From assembly GCA_038997305.1 (NCBI GenBank), contig JAWAZZ010000013.1, positions 1-12,975 on the forward strand: 12,975 bases of DNA, read 5' to 3'. The notes under the pieces are model-generated. The model saw nothing but the letters and a program-made list of their open reading frames with translations. It searched no databases and had not been told where the DNA came from. Each line of letters begins with the position of its first letter. The stretch's first letter is position 1. Made by a program: the position numbers and the translations under genes. The DNA is from JAHLMO01 sp038997305. GTDB taxonomy: Archaea > Aenigmatarchaeota > Aenigmatarchaeia > CG10238-14 > SpSt-28. Below are positions 1 to 6,936 of the stretch, piece after piece.

Positions 1-3000
1 TTTTCTATTTCAAATGTTTCTCGATATAAATATTGGGTTAATTTTACAATAGATACCTCAAACTTAACTCAATTCTCGAAGCTTGGTCCAATTTCTATTA
101 ACATAACAGCAATTAACGAATTTGGAGGATACAATACTACATACTTAAAAACTTTTTATCTTTATGGATTTTCAAAACTTTCTGAAATTTATGTTAACGA
201 TACTTATTTATATCCGAATGAATCAATTTCTGTTTCTTGCAAAGTAATAGATGCAAATACTTCACTTCCAATTCAAAATTATAATGTTTCATTCTGGATA
301 AACGATACATATATAGCCTCATCCTTAACAAATTCAAACGGAATTGCATATATTTCATTTAATGTTCCAAGCAATTTGGGGGATTATGAAATCAAGTGTA
401 ACATTACTGATGCATCAAATTTATATTATTATGCAAGCGAAATTAAGGAACAAAAAGCATTCATAAAGGTTTTAAACTTAACTTTATCTGTCACACTAAA
501 CTCGACAATTTTAAATTATGGCGATGCAATATTATTTATCGCTAATGTAACGAATGCAAGTTCGATAAGATATGTAAACGTTAGCATAAAATATATTAAT
601 ATCTCTAACGGAATGTTAGTTGATGCAATAGAGCAATATAACTTGGCACTTTCTAGATGTTATTTACCTTATCTTTGTGAATATAAATTAGAATACTTTC
701 CAAAAAGAAGTGGAAACTATTCATTAATTTTTGAAACAGATGCAAACTCGCCATATGGTAAAGTCTTAAATCAATCTTCATTTTTTGTAAATTTTGGAAC
801 TTCAATAATAAATATTACCTTTCCAGATTTTCAAAAAATCTTAATAAATCAAACGTTTTTTGCAAAAGTTAGATTAAAAGCAATTAACGGAGATTTGTGG
901 CTAGTTAACATTAGCCTAAATTCTAGTGATTTTTCGAAAATTAAAGTCGAAAATATTTATTATCCAGCTTTACTGAATTTAACTAATGGAAGTGAAATTA
1001 CTTTAAATTTTAATGTTAGTACTTTAGATTTTGGATTAGTTAATTTAGTAACAAAATCTATTCCACAAAACGGAACTTCTAGCTACGAAGAAAAAACTTT
1101 TGAAGTTATAGGATTACCTGTTTCTATTTTATATAACTCAATAAATTTTGGGAGCTTTCAAAACATTTTTGCAAATGTTACTGGAAATACAAGCGAGATA
1201 AAAAGAGTTTATGCAAAGATATATTTCTTTAATATTACAGAAGATTGTAAACTTAAGAATACATTCATAGAGCTTAACCTCTCATTGAGCAATATTACTT
1301 TCGAAAACCAGCCAATATATCTTTATAATCTATCTTTTATTCCTCCTAGAAGCGGAAATTATAGTATCGAAATATTTGTAGAGAGTGACTTAATTTCATT
1401 TTTGAAGAATGAAACTCAAAAGTTTAATGTTTCTTTTGGAAAGGCAGAACTATTTGTTTTAAACCCATTTTACTATGTATTGACAAATCAAACATTTTAT
1501 ACAACTTTAGGAATTAAAGCAGTTAATGGAGATTTATGGTATGTGTCTACAAACATTTCTATCTTAAATCCATTAGCAATTAACTTAACTGAAGATGAAA
1601 CTAATTATCATAGCAATTCCATAGAAGCGATTGCAAACGGAACATTTTGTATAGATAGATGGAAAACATATTCTAATTATAGTCTTGGTAACGAGATTAC
1701 TACGATAACATTCTATGCATATCCTAAAAACGGAACTTCTAATATCTATTCAGAAAGTTTTGAAATAATCTTGCCAGAAAATGATGCATGGCTAAACTTT
1801 ACTCCAACATTTATAGAACCAAATAAAAGTTTTATAGATGAATTTGTATTGATAAAAACAAGAGTTTTTGGTAATGCTTCCCAATTCAAAATTAATGCGT
1901 CTATATTTAAGCCATTTAATTCTGGAATAGAAAACATTATCTTCTACACCGCAATCCCCAAGAATTATACAGAATGTGGAATAGAAATAGAAAAAGGTAA
2001 TATTGCTAGCTTTAATAAAGGAAGTGTTGTTAATGCTAGCTTAAACAATGAAGATGCAATATATATGATAGATGAAAATTTAGATACTTCTTGGTCTCAA
2101 CTTTCATCTCAACAAGCCGAAATTAATATAACATTTCCGAAAGTTGTAACATTAGATAGATTAGAAATCACTTGGAAAACTAGCGATATAACCTATGCAA
2201 ACATTTCATACATAGATGTAAGCGATAATATAGTAAACTTTTTACAAAACATTACAGTAAATCAAACTAAATCCACAATAGTTTATAAATTTGAAGTGCC
2301 TATAAAAGCAAAAAAGATAATAATAGATATTTCTAACATAGTAGCTATGTATGAAATTAAAGCATTCCCAATTGAGCCAAAATTAGATTATTGCTACGAA
2401 TTTTATTTTAACTTTACTAATTTTACTAGAAGCGGAAATTATTACGTAACTTTTGAAGCAATTAGCGAATTTAATAATAAGATCTATTATCCAAATTCTT
2501 CATTTTTCATAAATTTTGGTATTCCATTGCTAAAAATTTCCTCTAATACATATCCAGCAATGCTATCTGGTCAACTTCAAAACTATACAGTAATATTAAC
2601 TGCTTATAGAGGAGATTTATTAAATGTCAATTTAACTTTTAATTCTTCAGATCAAGAATACATAAACATAACTCATAGCGAAACTTTTGAAAAGAATATT
2701 AATGAAGTATTGTGGAGGAATTCGAAAGAAATTTCTTGGAATATTCAAGCTTTAATAAAAAACGAACCAAATATTACAATTTTAACATATGTTAATACAT
2801 CTTGCATCTTTTGCTATTCGAACTCATCCTTAGAATTTAACATAACAATATATCCATTAGATATTGAGCCTCCAAAAATTCAAGATTTTTGGTTTGAAAA
2901 ATTTGGAAAAAATACATCAACATTTAATCTATTTGATTCTGCATCTATTATTGCAAACGTTAGCGATAACATTTTTGTTGCAAAAGTGATTGCAGAAATT

Positions 3001-4965
3001 GTTTATCCCAATTATTCAACAGTTTTAAATACTTCATTAGTTAGAGGAAATCTTTGGATTTTTAACTTTTCTACGAATAATCTAAATCTTAATCAAACCG
3101 GAAACTTTTCTATAAGAATATATGCGTTCGATTTGAATGAAACTTATAATTTTGATGTTTCTAATTATAAAAGTATCAGTGTAGTAGATATTTATTTTAT
3201 TGATTATGAACCAAAGTTTACAATCTATAATTTTGGAGAAAAAATAACATTTTTCGCAAAAGATGTTAATAATTTTATCGTTGATAATCCTGTTTGGAAT
3301 GAAAATAATTATAACATTTCTAATAAATCTACATATTTTGAAGTAGTTTTATCTAGTTCAAACTTCAATATAGGAATAATAAATCTAAGCATTAATGTCA
3401 GTAAATTTGGAAATAAAGGATATTTAAACGTTTCTTTCGAACTTTCCAATAAACTTTTAATAGATATACTTTCTCCACCGTCTAATTATGTATTTGAACC
3501 GAATATTTTGATTACAGGTCCGGGATTATTACCCGCAATCAAAGTTTTTAATGTAAGAAAAGATAAAGAGTTAACAGATCTAGAATCATATATTTATTGT
3601 TTCGATTCTTCTTTCAACTTTACTTACTTTAATTCCTCATTTTTCTATTATAACGCATGTGGATTTTTAAGCAATACATACTCATTTAAGGAGTGTAAAT
3701 CCAAATGTTATACTCCAAATTCTTACAATCAAAACTTTAATATATCTTTTTATGTTTTCGACGAGTTTGGAAATTCTGGCTTTAATTTTGTAAATTTAAA
3801 GACAGTAACATTAGCTCAGCCTCAATTACCATCAGCTAGCGGAATTGGAGGATTTGGTGGAGCACCTGCAATTCCAACTAAGCAATGTAGCTGCGAAAAT
3901 TGGCAAAACGTTGGTTGCGGAAAAGGAAAATGTAAAGCCGATGAAATGTATCAAATAAGAAAATGTAACCCATCTGGATGCGATATAGAAGAAAGATGTA
4001 TTCCATCTATAGAATGTGTTCCACCATCTATAGAGGTTAATGTTGATGAAAACGTAACTTTAATACAAGGATATGAAAAAACAATAAAACTAACAATTAA
4101 GAATGTTGGAGAAAAAGATGTTATATTGTTGTTATCTGCAAATTCTGATTGTTGTAATGTTTCTATTTCAAATGATAAAATTCATTTAAAAATCAATGAT
4201 TATAGAGAAATTGTATTAACAATAAAACCTTCATTAACCTTAATACCAAAAGAATATTTGTTAACCATTTTAATTTATAACGAAGAAAACAAAGAGTTAA
4301 TTTATCAGAAAAATGTTAAAATTTTTGTAGAAAAAAATAAACTTTTTGAAGTTTTTAGTGATATTCAAGAAAGAAAAAATGAATTAATAAAAACCTTAGA
4401 AGAATACAAAAAGTATAATCTCTTATCTTCTGAAGAATTAGAAAAAATAGAAACTTTTAACAATTTAATCTTAAAGATTATAGACGATATTCAAAAAGAT
4501 GATGTAATTGCATTCGAAAGGGATATTAACGAATTAATAAAAATTTATAATTATCTTAATAATCTTATTGAAAACAAGAAAATTTTCTATTTCTTTTCTA
4601 CTCATCAAAAAGAAATTTTAATGAGTACAATAGTTGGTTTATTAGCGTATTATTTCTTATCTCAAATATTAATACCTTATATAAGAATTTCTAGAGAAAT
4701 TAGAAAGTTAAGCTTAGAAGAAAGCTCTTTATTAGCAGCGAGATTAGAACTTCAAAAACAATACTTTATGAGAAAAATTTCTGAAGATTTGTTTAGAAAA
4801 TTGATAACTGAAAAACAGTCAAAGATTTTAGAAATAAGAGGGAAAATAAAGAAATTAAAGGAAGAACAAATAAAGTTAATAAAGGAAAGAATAAATCCTG
4901 TCTATATGGTAAATAGTTTAAAAAGTTTCTTTTTTGATAGGTTTAAATTTTCAAAAAAGAAATAA
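1..4965 (+). CDS. Giant repeat-bearing surface glycoprotein, C-terminally membrane-anchored (5' end outside window)
   Basis: The frame is open from base 1, so the N-terminus and any signal peptide lie outside; 1654 codons are visible (residue 1 = first codon here). Most of it is beta-rich, Asn/Ser/Thr-rich sequence with dozens of N-x-S/T sequons, as in archaeal S-layer-type glycoproteins. Three related modules share an RSGNY signature (residues 236, 450, 810). A discoidin-like domain (about 666-790) interrupts the third. Further Ig-like segments lead to a Gly-rich hinge (about 1278-1293), a cluster of eight cysteines (1296-1339), another Ig-like domain (about 1341-1448), a charged helical stalk (about 1449-1530), one membrane helix (about 1541-1561) and a Lys/Glu-rich cytoplasmic coiled coil to the end. 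The long part should face outward and the tail inward. The exact ligand or role is unknown; adhesion or an S-layer-like role is inferred. A KaiC-like gene follows after 7 bases, suggesting cotranscription. Confidence 0.85.
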   Translation, partial: FSISNVSRYKYWVNFTIDTSNLTQFSKLGPISINITAINEFGGYNTTYLKTFYLYGFSKLSEIYVNDTYLYPNESISVSCKVIDANTSLPIQNYNVSFWINDTYIASSLTNSNGIAYISFNVPSNLGDYEIKCNITDASNLYYYASEIKEQKAFIKVLNLTLSVTLNSTILNYGDAILFIANVTNASSIRYVNVSIKYINISNGMLVDAIEQYNLALSRCYLPYLCEYKLEYFPKRSGNYSLIFETDANSPYGKVLNQSSFFVNFGTSIINITFPDFQKILINQTFFAKVRLKAINGDLWLVNISLNSSDFSKIKVENIYYPALLNLTNGSEITLNFNVSTLDFGLVNLVTKSIPQNGTSSYEEKTFEVIGLPVSILYNSINFGSFQNIFANVTGNTSEIKRVYAKIYFFNITEDCKLKNTFIELNLSLSNITFENQPIYLYNLSFIPPRSGNYSIEIFVESDLISFLKNETQKFNVSFGKAELFVLNPFYYVLTNQTFYTTLGIKAVNGDLWYVSTNISILNPLAINLTEDETNYHSNSIEAIANGTFCIDRWKTYSNYSLGNEITTITFYAYPKNGTSNIYSESFEIILPENDAWLNFTPTFIEPNKSFIDEFVLIKTRVFGNASQFKINASIFKPFNSGIENIIFYTAIPKNYTECGIEIEKGNIASFNKGSVVNASLNNEDAIYMIDENLDTSWSQLSSQQAEINITFPKVVTLDRLEITWKTSDITYANISYIDVSDNIVNFLQNITVNQTKSTIVYKFEVPIKAKKIIIDISNIVAMYEIKAFPIEPKLDYCYEFYFNFTNFTRSGNYYVTFEAISEFNNKIYYPNSSFFINFGIPLLKISSNTYPAMLSGQLQNYTVILTAYRGDLLNVNLTFNSSDQEYINITHSETFEKNINEVLWRNSKEISWNIQALIKNEPNITILTYVNTSCIFCYSNSSLEFNITIYPLDIEPPKIQDFWFEKFGKNTSTFNLFDSASIIANVSDNIFVAKVIAEIVYPNYSTVLNTSLVRGNLWIFNFSTNNLNLNQTGNFSIRIYAFDLNETYNFDVSNYKSISVVDIYFIDYEPKFTIYNFGEKITFFAKDVNNFIVDNPVWNENNYNISNKSTYFEVVLSSSNFNIGIINLSINVSKFGNKGYLNVSFELSNKLLIDILSPPSNYVFEPNILITGPGLLPAIKVFNVRKDKELTDLESYIYCFDSSFNFTYFNSSFFYYNACGFLSNTYSFKECKSKCYTPNSYNQNFNISFYVFDEFGNSGFNFVNLKTVTLAQPQLPSASGIGGFGGAPAIPTKQCSCENWQNVGCGKGKCKADEMYQIRKCNPSGCDIEERCIPSIECVPPSIEVNVDENVTLIQGYEKTIKLTIKNVGEKDVILLLSANSDCCNVSISNDKIHLKINDYREIVLTIKPSLTLIPKEYLLTILIYNEENKELIYQKNVKIFVEKNKLFEVFSDIQERKNELIKTLEEYKKYNLLSSEELEKIETFNNLILKIIDDIQKDDVIAFERDINELIKIYNYLNNLIENKKIFYFFSTHQKEILMSTIVGLLAYYFLSQILIPYIRISREIRKLSLEESSLLAARLELQKQYFMRKISEDLFRKLITEKQSKILEIRGKIKKLKEEQIKLIKERINPVYMVNSLKSFFFDRFKFSKKK
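478..1113 (+). repeat. Surface-protein module, copy 1
   Basis: Residues 160-371 of the visible protein form the first of three diverged copies. Shared landmarks in order are an 'IxANVTNxS' strand, an RSGNY turn (residue 236), an 'FxVNFG' strand, 'INQTFF', 'INGDLW' and 'PQNGTSSY'. Two Ig-like beta sandwiches per module are likely. Boundaries were set by eye from the spacing of these landmarks. Confidence 0.65.
1114..1770 (+). repeat. Surface-protein module, copy 2
   Basis: Residues 372-590 repeat the landmarks of copy 1: 'IFANVTGNTS', RSGNY (residue 450), 'FNVSFG', 'TNQTFY', 'VNGDLW' and 'PKNGTSN'. The length (219 codons against 212) fits a tandem duplication with much divergence. Boundaries are approximate. 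Confidence 0.65.
1771..2853 (+). repeat. Surface-protein module, copy 3, enlarged by an inserted domain
   Basis: Residues 591-951 carry the same landmarks: 'VFGNASQFK', RSGNY (residue 810), 'FFINFG' and 'YRGDLLNVN'. This copy is about 140 codons longer than the others. The excess lies before RSGNY and is accounted for by the discoidin-like segment at about residues 666-790. Boundaries are approximate. Confidence 0.6.
1996..2370 (+). other. Discoidin (F5/8 type C)-like domain inside the surface protein
   Basis: Residues about 666-790 show the layout of a galactose-binding-like jelly roll. It has a start rich in A/S/N, the typical 'MIDENLDTSWS' stretch ('a-DGN-.-T-W'), an 'INITFP' strand, 'LDRLEITWK', a long middle with 'YIDVSD', then 'KAKKIIIDIS' and the closing 'YEIKAF' that matches the family's 'i-El-.-.-g' end. 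Such domains usually bind sugars or other surface ligands. Family assignment rests on this pattern alone. Confidence 0.65.
3832..4017 (+). other. Glycine-rich hinge and eight-cysteine cluster in the surface protein
   Basis: A short Gly/Ala/Pro linker (about residues 1278-1293) is followed by cysteines at 1296, 1298, 1306, 1311, 1322, 1327, 1333 and 1339, with W1301 between the first two pairs. An even number of cysteines in a compact outer segment suggests disulfide bonds. The C-x-C-x2-W...GCG pattern resembles small thrombospondin-type-1-like modules seen in DPANN surface proteins; a metal site is the alternative. Confidence 0.55.
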
Positions 4966-4972
4966 TTAATAT

Positions 4973-5716
4973 ATGAACATTGAAAGAGTTAGTACTGGAG
5001 TTATAGGCTTAGATGAATTGATTGAAGGGGGTTTTGTGAAAAGAAGTGTTATATTAGTTACAGGAAAAACAGGTACTGGAAAAACACTTTTTTGTGGAAG
5101 TTTTTTGTATGAGGGTGCAAAAAGAGGGGAATATGGAGTATATATTTCAACTGAAGAAAGTGAGATAGATATTGTTAATGATATTCAATCAACCTTTAAA
5201 AAATGGAATTTTAAGGAATTCGTTGAGAAAGGACTAATAAGAGTTTATTCTATAAGACCTTTGTTAATCTCTCCAACAGAAATAGATGTTTCAAAGTTAA
5301 TAAAAATCTATATTAATTCAATTTTAGAAAAAATAGATATTTTAGCTAGAGAGATCAATTTAAAAAGAGTTGTCATAGATAGTGTATCGATGATAGAACA
5401 ATTCCTAAGAGATTTATACATGGCTAGAGTTGGTTTAAGCTTATTAATAGATAAACTAAAGTCTTACGACATTACAACAATAATAACAGGAAGTATAGAG
5501 GAGGGTAGCGAAAAATTAAGTGGGAGCGGAATTGTAGAGTTTTTAGTTGATGGTATAATAAAGTTAGACTTTGTGCCTGTTAGTGAAGAGTTTCAAAGAA
5601 CATTAACAATTAGAAAGATGAGAAGAACAAATCATTCAACATTAATTCATCCATTCAAAATTACAGAAGAAGGAATAAAAGTTTTGAAGGTTGAAGAATT
5701 AGAAAAAATTAAATAA
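4973..5716 (+). CDS. KaiC/RAD55-like single-domain ATPase (copy A)
   Basis: This 247-residue protein is one RecA-fold ATPase domain of the KaiC/RAD55 family. It opens with the family's 'ERVSTGVIGLDELIEGGF' entry. It has a Walker A loop G31-KTGTG-K37-T38, the paired acidic residues E61-E62 that in KaiC activate water for ATP hydrolysis, a Walker B strand ending at D136, and the C-terminal 'IRKMRRTNHS' stretch (from 213) that places basic residues at the subunit interface in KaiC-type rings. All core residues look intact, so an active ATPase is likely. Members of this family act in clocks, archaellum assembly (ArlH), DNA repair or signalling; nothing here picks one. The start ATG follows the surface-protein stop by 7 bases with no Shine-Dalgarno motif. 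Its 3' end overlaps the opposing KaiC-like gene by 8 bases. Confidence 0.9.
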   Translation: MNIERVSTGVIGLDELIEGGFVKRSVILVTGKTGTGKTLFCGSFLYEGAKRGEYGVYISTEESEIDIVNDIQSTFKKWNFKEFVEKGLIRVYSIRPLLISPTEIDVSKLIKIYINSILEKIDILAREINLKRVVIDSVSMIEQFLRDLYMARVGLSLLIDKLKSYDITTIITGSIEEGSEKLSGSGIVEFLVDGIIKLDFVPVSEEFQRTLTIRKMRRTNHSTLIHPFKITEEGIKVLKVEELEKIK

Positions 5717-6377
5717 GTCTTTTTATCACAATTCCTCTATCAGTAATTTCGAAAGGTATTAAATCTAATGTATGTTTAGTCTTTCTCATTTTTGATATTT
5801 GCATAGCTCTAGGTAAAGATTGAGTTAAATAATAAAGTTTAATAACACCATCAGCTAAAAACTCTTCAAAAGAGATTTCATCTTTTTTCGCTTCAGATAA
5901 AAGAAGCAATGTAATTTTCTTGTTCTTTAAATCCTTAACTATATTGAATATAGATCTTCTAATTTTTCCAACTTCTTGATAACTTTCCCAGGAATTTTCT
6001 ATTAAAGTTACACTATCTATTACAACTCTCTGTGGTTTAATTAAATTTACATATCTTATTATTTCTGCAGAAATTTTATCTATACTGCTTGGTAAAATTT
6101 CCTGAATTAAAAATTTACCTTCCTTTTCTTTTTCCAATAAGAATTCTTTCCATCCAAACCTTTCAACATCTTCTAGTAAATCTTGTTTGCTTTCTTCTAA
6201 AGTAAAATATATAGCATTTTCACCTCTCTTTAATCCTTCGATCAAAAACTGAAAACCAAATATAGTTTTTCCAGAACCAGGATATCCGGAAACTAATATG
6301 CAGCTTCCCTTTACAAATCCACCTTCTAGTAATTTGTCTAATTCTTCAATTCCAGTAGAAATTCGTTCTATTACCAT
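5709..6377 (-). CDS. KaiC/RAD55-like single-domain ATPase (copy B)
   Basis: A 222-residue RecA-fold ATPase, paralogous to the gene facing it: 38 of the first 63 residues are identical by eye. It has Walker A G31-YPGSG-K37-T38, paired glutamates E61-E62, Walker B ending at D121, and the family's C-terminal 'ISKMRKTKH' interface motif. It is shorter than copy A mainly because the segment before Walker B is reduced. It is the last gene of a minus-strand operon; its ATG lies inside the end of the PqqD-like gene (7-base overlap), which points to coupled translation and a shared task. ATP hydrolysis and ring or dimer formation are inferred from the family. The substrate or partner is unknown, with the PqqD-like protein as first candidate. 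Confidence 0.9.
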   Translation of the reverse strand: MVIERISTGIEELDKLLEGGFVKGSCILVSGYPGSGKTIFGFQFLIEGLKRGENAIYFTLEESKQDLLEDVERFGWKEFLLEKEKEGKFLIQEILPSSIDKISAEIIRYVNLIKPQRVVIDSVTLIENSWESYQEVGKIRRSIFNIVKDLKNKKITLLLLSEAKKDEISFEEFLADGVIKLYYLTQSLPRAMQISKMRKTKHTLDLIPFEITDRGIVIKRLI

Positions 6378-6622
6378 TCAATCAAATTTAAATTTCTTAA
6401 ATTTTCTAAAATATTCATTACAGCACTTCTTACAATATCTCTATTTCCATTTATAGAAAATAAATCTACCAAATCTTCTATATCAGTTTTTCCATCGCAT
6501 TGCATCCAAACTAAAAAAGAAATAGCATCTAAGGTATAAGTTTTATTCTCTTTTTTATCTATAAGAATATATAGATTACCGACTTGTTGCCATTCGAGCT
6601 CCTTAACTTTTCTAGGTTTCAT
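6371..6622 (-). CDS. PqqD-like small protein (RRE-type winged-helix fold)
   Basis: The 83-residue product matches the PqqD pattern: a short N-terminal beta part ('NLYILIDKKENKTYTLD'), then the hallmark 'LVWMQCDGKTDIEDLV' (W39, C42-D43-G44), and a helical end with 'VMNILENLRNLNLIEW'. PqqD proteins and related RRE domains bind peptides and present them to a modifying enzyme, commonly a radical-SAM protein. No radical-SAM gene or precursor peptide gene is visible here. The gene overlaps the PRC-barrel gene upstream by an ATGA junction and the KaiC-like gene downstream by 7 bases, so all three are probably made together. I infer an adaptor role, perhaps recognising a peptide tail for the ATPase. 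The family call is by eye and moderately firm. Confidence 0.7.
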   Translation of the reverse strand: MKPRKVKELEWQQVGNLYILIDKKENKTYTLDAISFLVWMQCDGKTDIEDLVDLFSINGNRDIVRSAVMNILENLRNLNLIEW

Positions 6623-6909
6623 TCCTTAGTTTCTTGTTGTGTTTGTTCCTTTTGTAATTCACTAAAATCGTATTTTATTAACACTATATCTCCTATTGAG
6701 TTTATTAGGCTATATGGAATTATTATAGTTTTTTTACCTCCTAAAACAGCTTCTAAAAAGCTTCCCTTTGCTACTTCTACTGCTAAAGCTCTTATTCTAC
6801 CTTTACTTAAATCTATTTCTACATCCTTTACTCTTCCTGCATATTGGCCTTTAGTTGTAAAAACATCTCTATCGAATAGATCCATTACATTCTTTATTGT
6901 TATGGCCAT
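6619..6909 (-). CDS. PRC-barrel domain protein
   Basis: A 96-residue protein with one PRC-barrel: 'FTTKGQYAGRVKDVEIDLSK' at 17-36, a central 'IRALAVEV' strand, and the closing 'IIIPYSLINSIGDIVLIKYDF' region at 62-82. The remaining 14 residues form a Gln/Glu/Lys-rich tail. PRC-barrels are small beta-barrel protein-interaction modules found in photosynthetic reaction-centre subunit H, RimM and archaeal proteins linked to cell division and RNA metabolism. It has no membrane segment or enzyme motif, so a docking role is likely. It is the first gene of the minus-strand operon, starting 27 bases from the divergent gltX start, and overlaps the PqqD-like gene by ATGA. A second Met at residue 9 is a less likely start because the first fits the promoter spacing. 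Confidence 0.85.
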   Translation of the reverse strand: MAITIKNVMDLFDRDVFTTKGQYAGRVKDVEIDLSKGRIRALAVEVAKGSFLEAVLGGKKTIIIPYSLINSIGDIVLIKYDFSELQKEQTQQETKE

Positions 6910-6936
6910 AATTATTTACTTATAGCTTAAATATTT
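6910..6936. promoter_or_regulatory. Divergent promoter region between the PRC-barrel operon and gltX
   Basis: Only 27 bases separate the two divergent start codons. For the minus-strand operon the palindromic AAATATTT (6929-6936) lies roughly 20-27 bases before the ATG, right for a TATA box of a leaderless mRNA. For gltX the matching distance falls on the weaker TAATTATTTA, reaching into the PRC-barrel start. No Shine-Dalgarno motif is present on either side. Confidence 0.5.

Noticed and set aside
376..378. TTG as the start codon of the first gene
   Set aside because: The same frame is open back to base 1 and encodes the same kind of Asn-rich, Ig-like sequence, so the gene is simply cut by the window edge.
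4973..5716. Calling the KaiC-like protein ArlH (archaellum ATPase)
   Set aside because: No archaellin, ArlI, ArlJ or other archaellum gene is nearby, and the ATPase keeps the paired catalytic glutamates of general KaiC-like proteins.
6371..6622. A RiPP (modified peptide) biosynthesis cluster around the PqqD-like gene
   Set aside because: No radical-SAM, YcaO or protease gene and no precursor peptide frame is found in the operon.
6584..6925. A 113-codon open frame on the plus strand
   Set aside because: It lies antisense to the PqqD-like and PRC-barrel genes, which have clear family patterns; its translation shows no domain.
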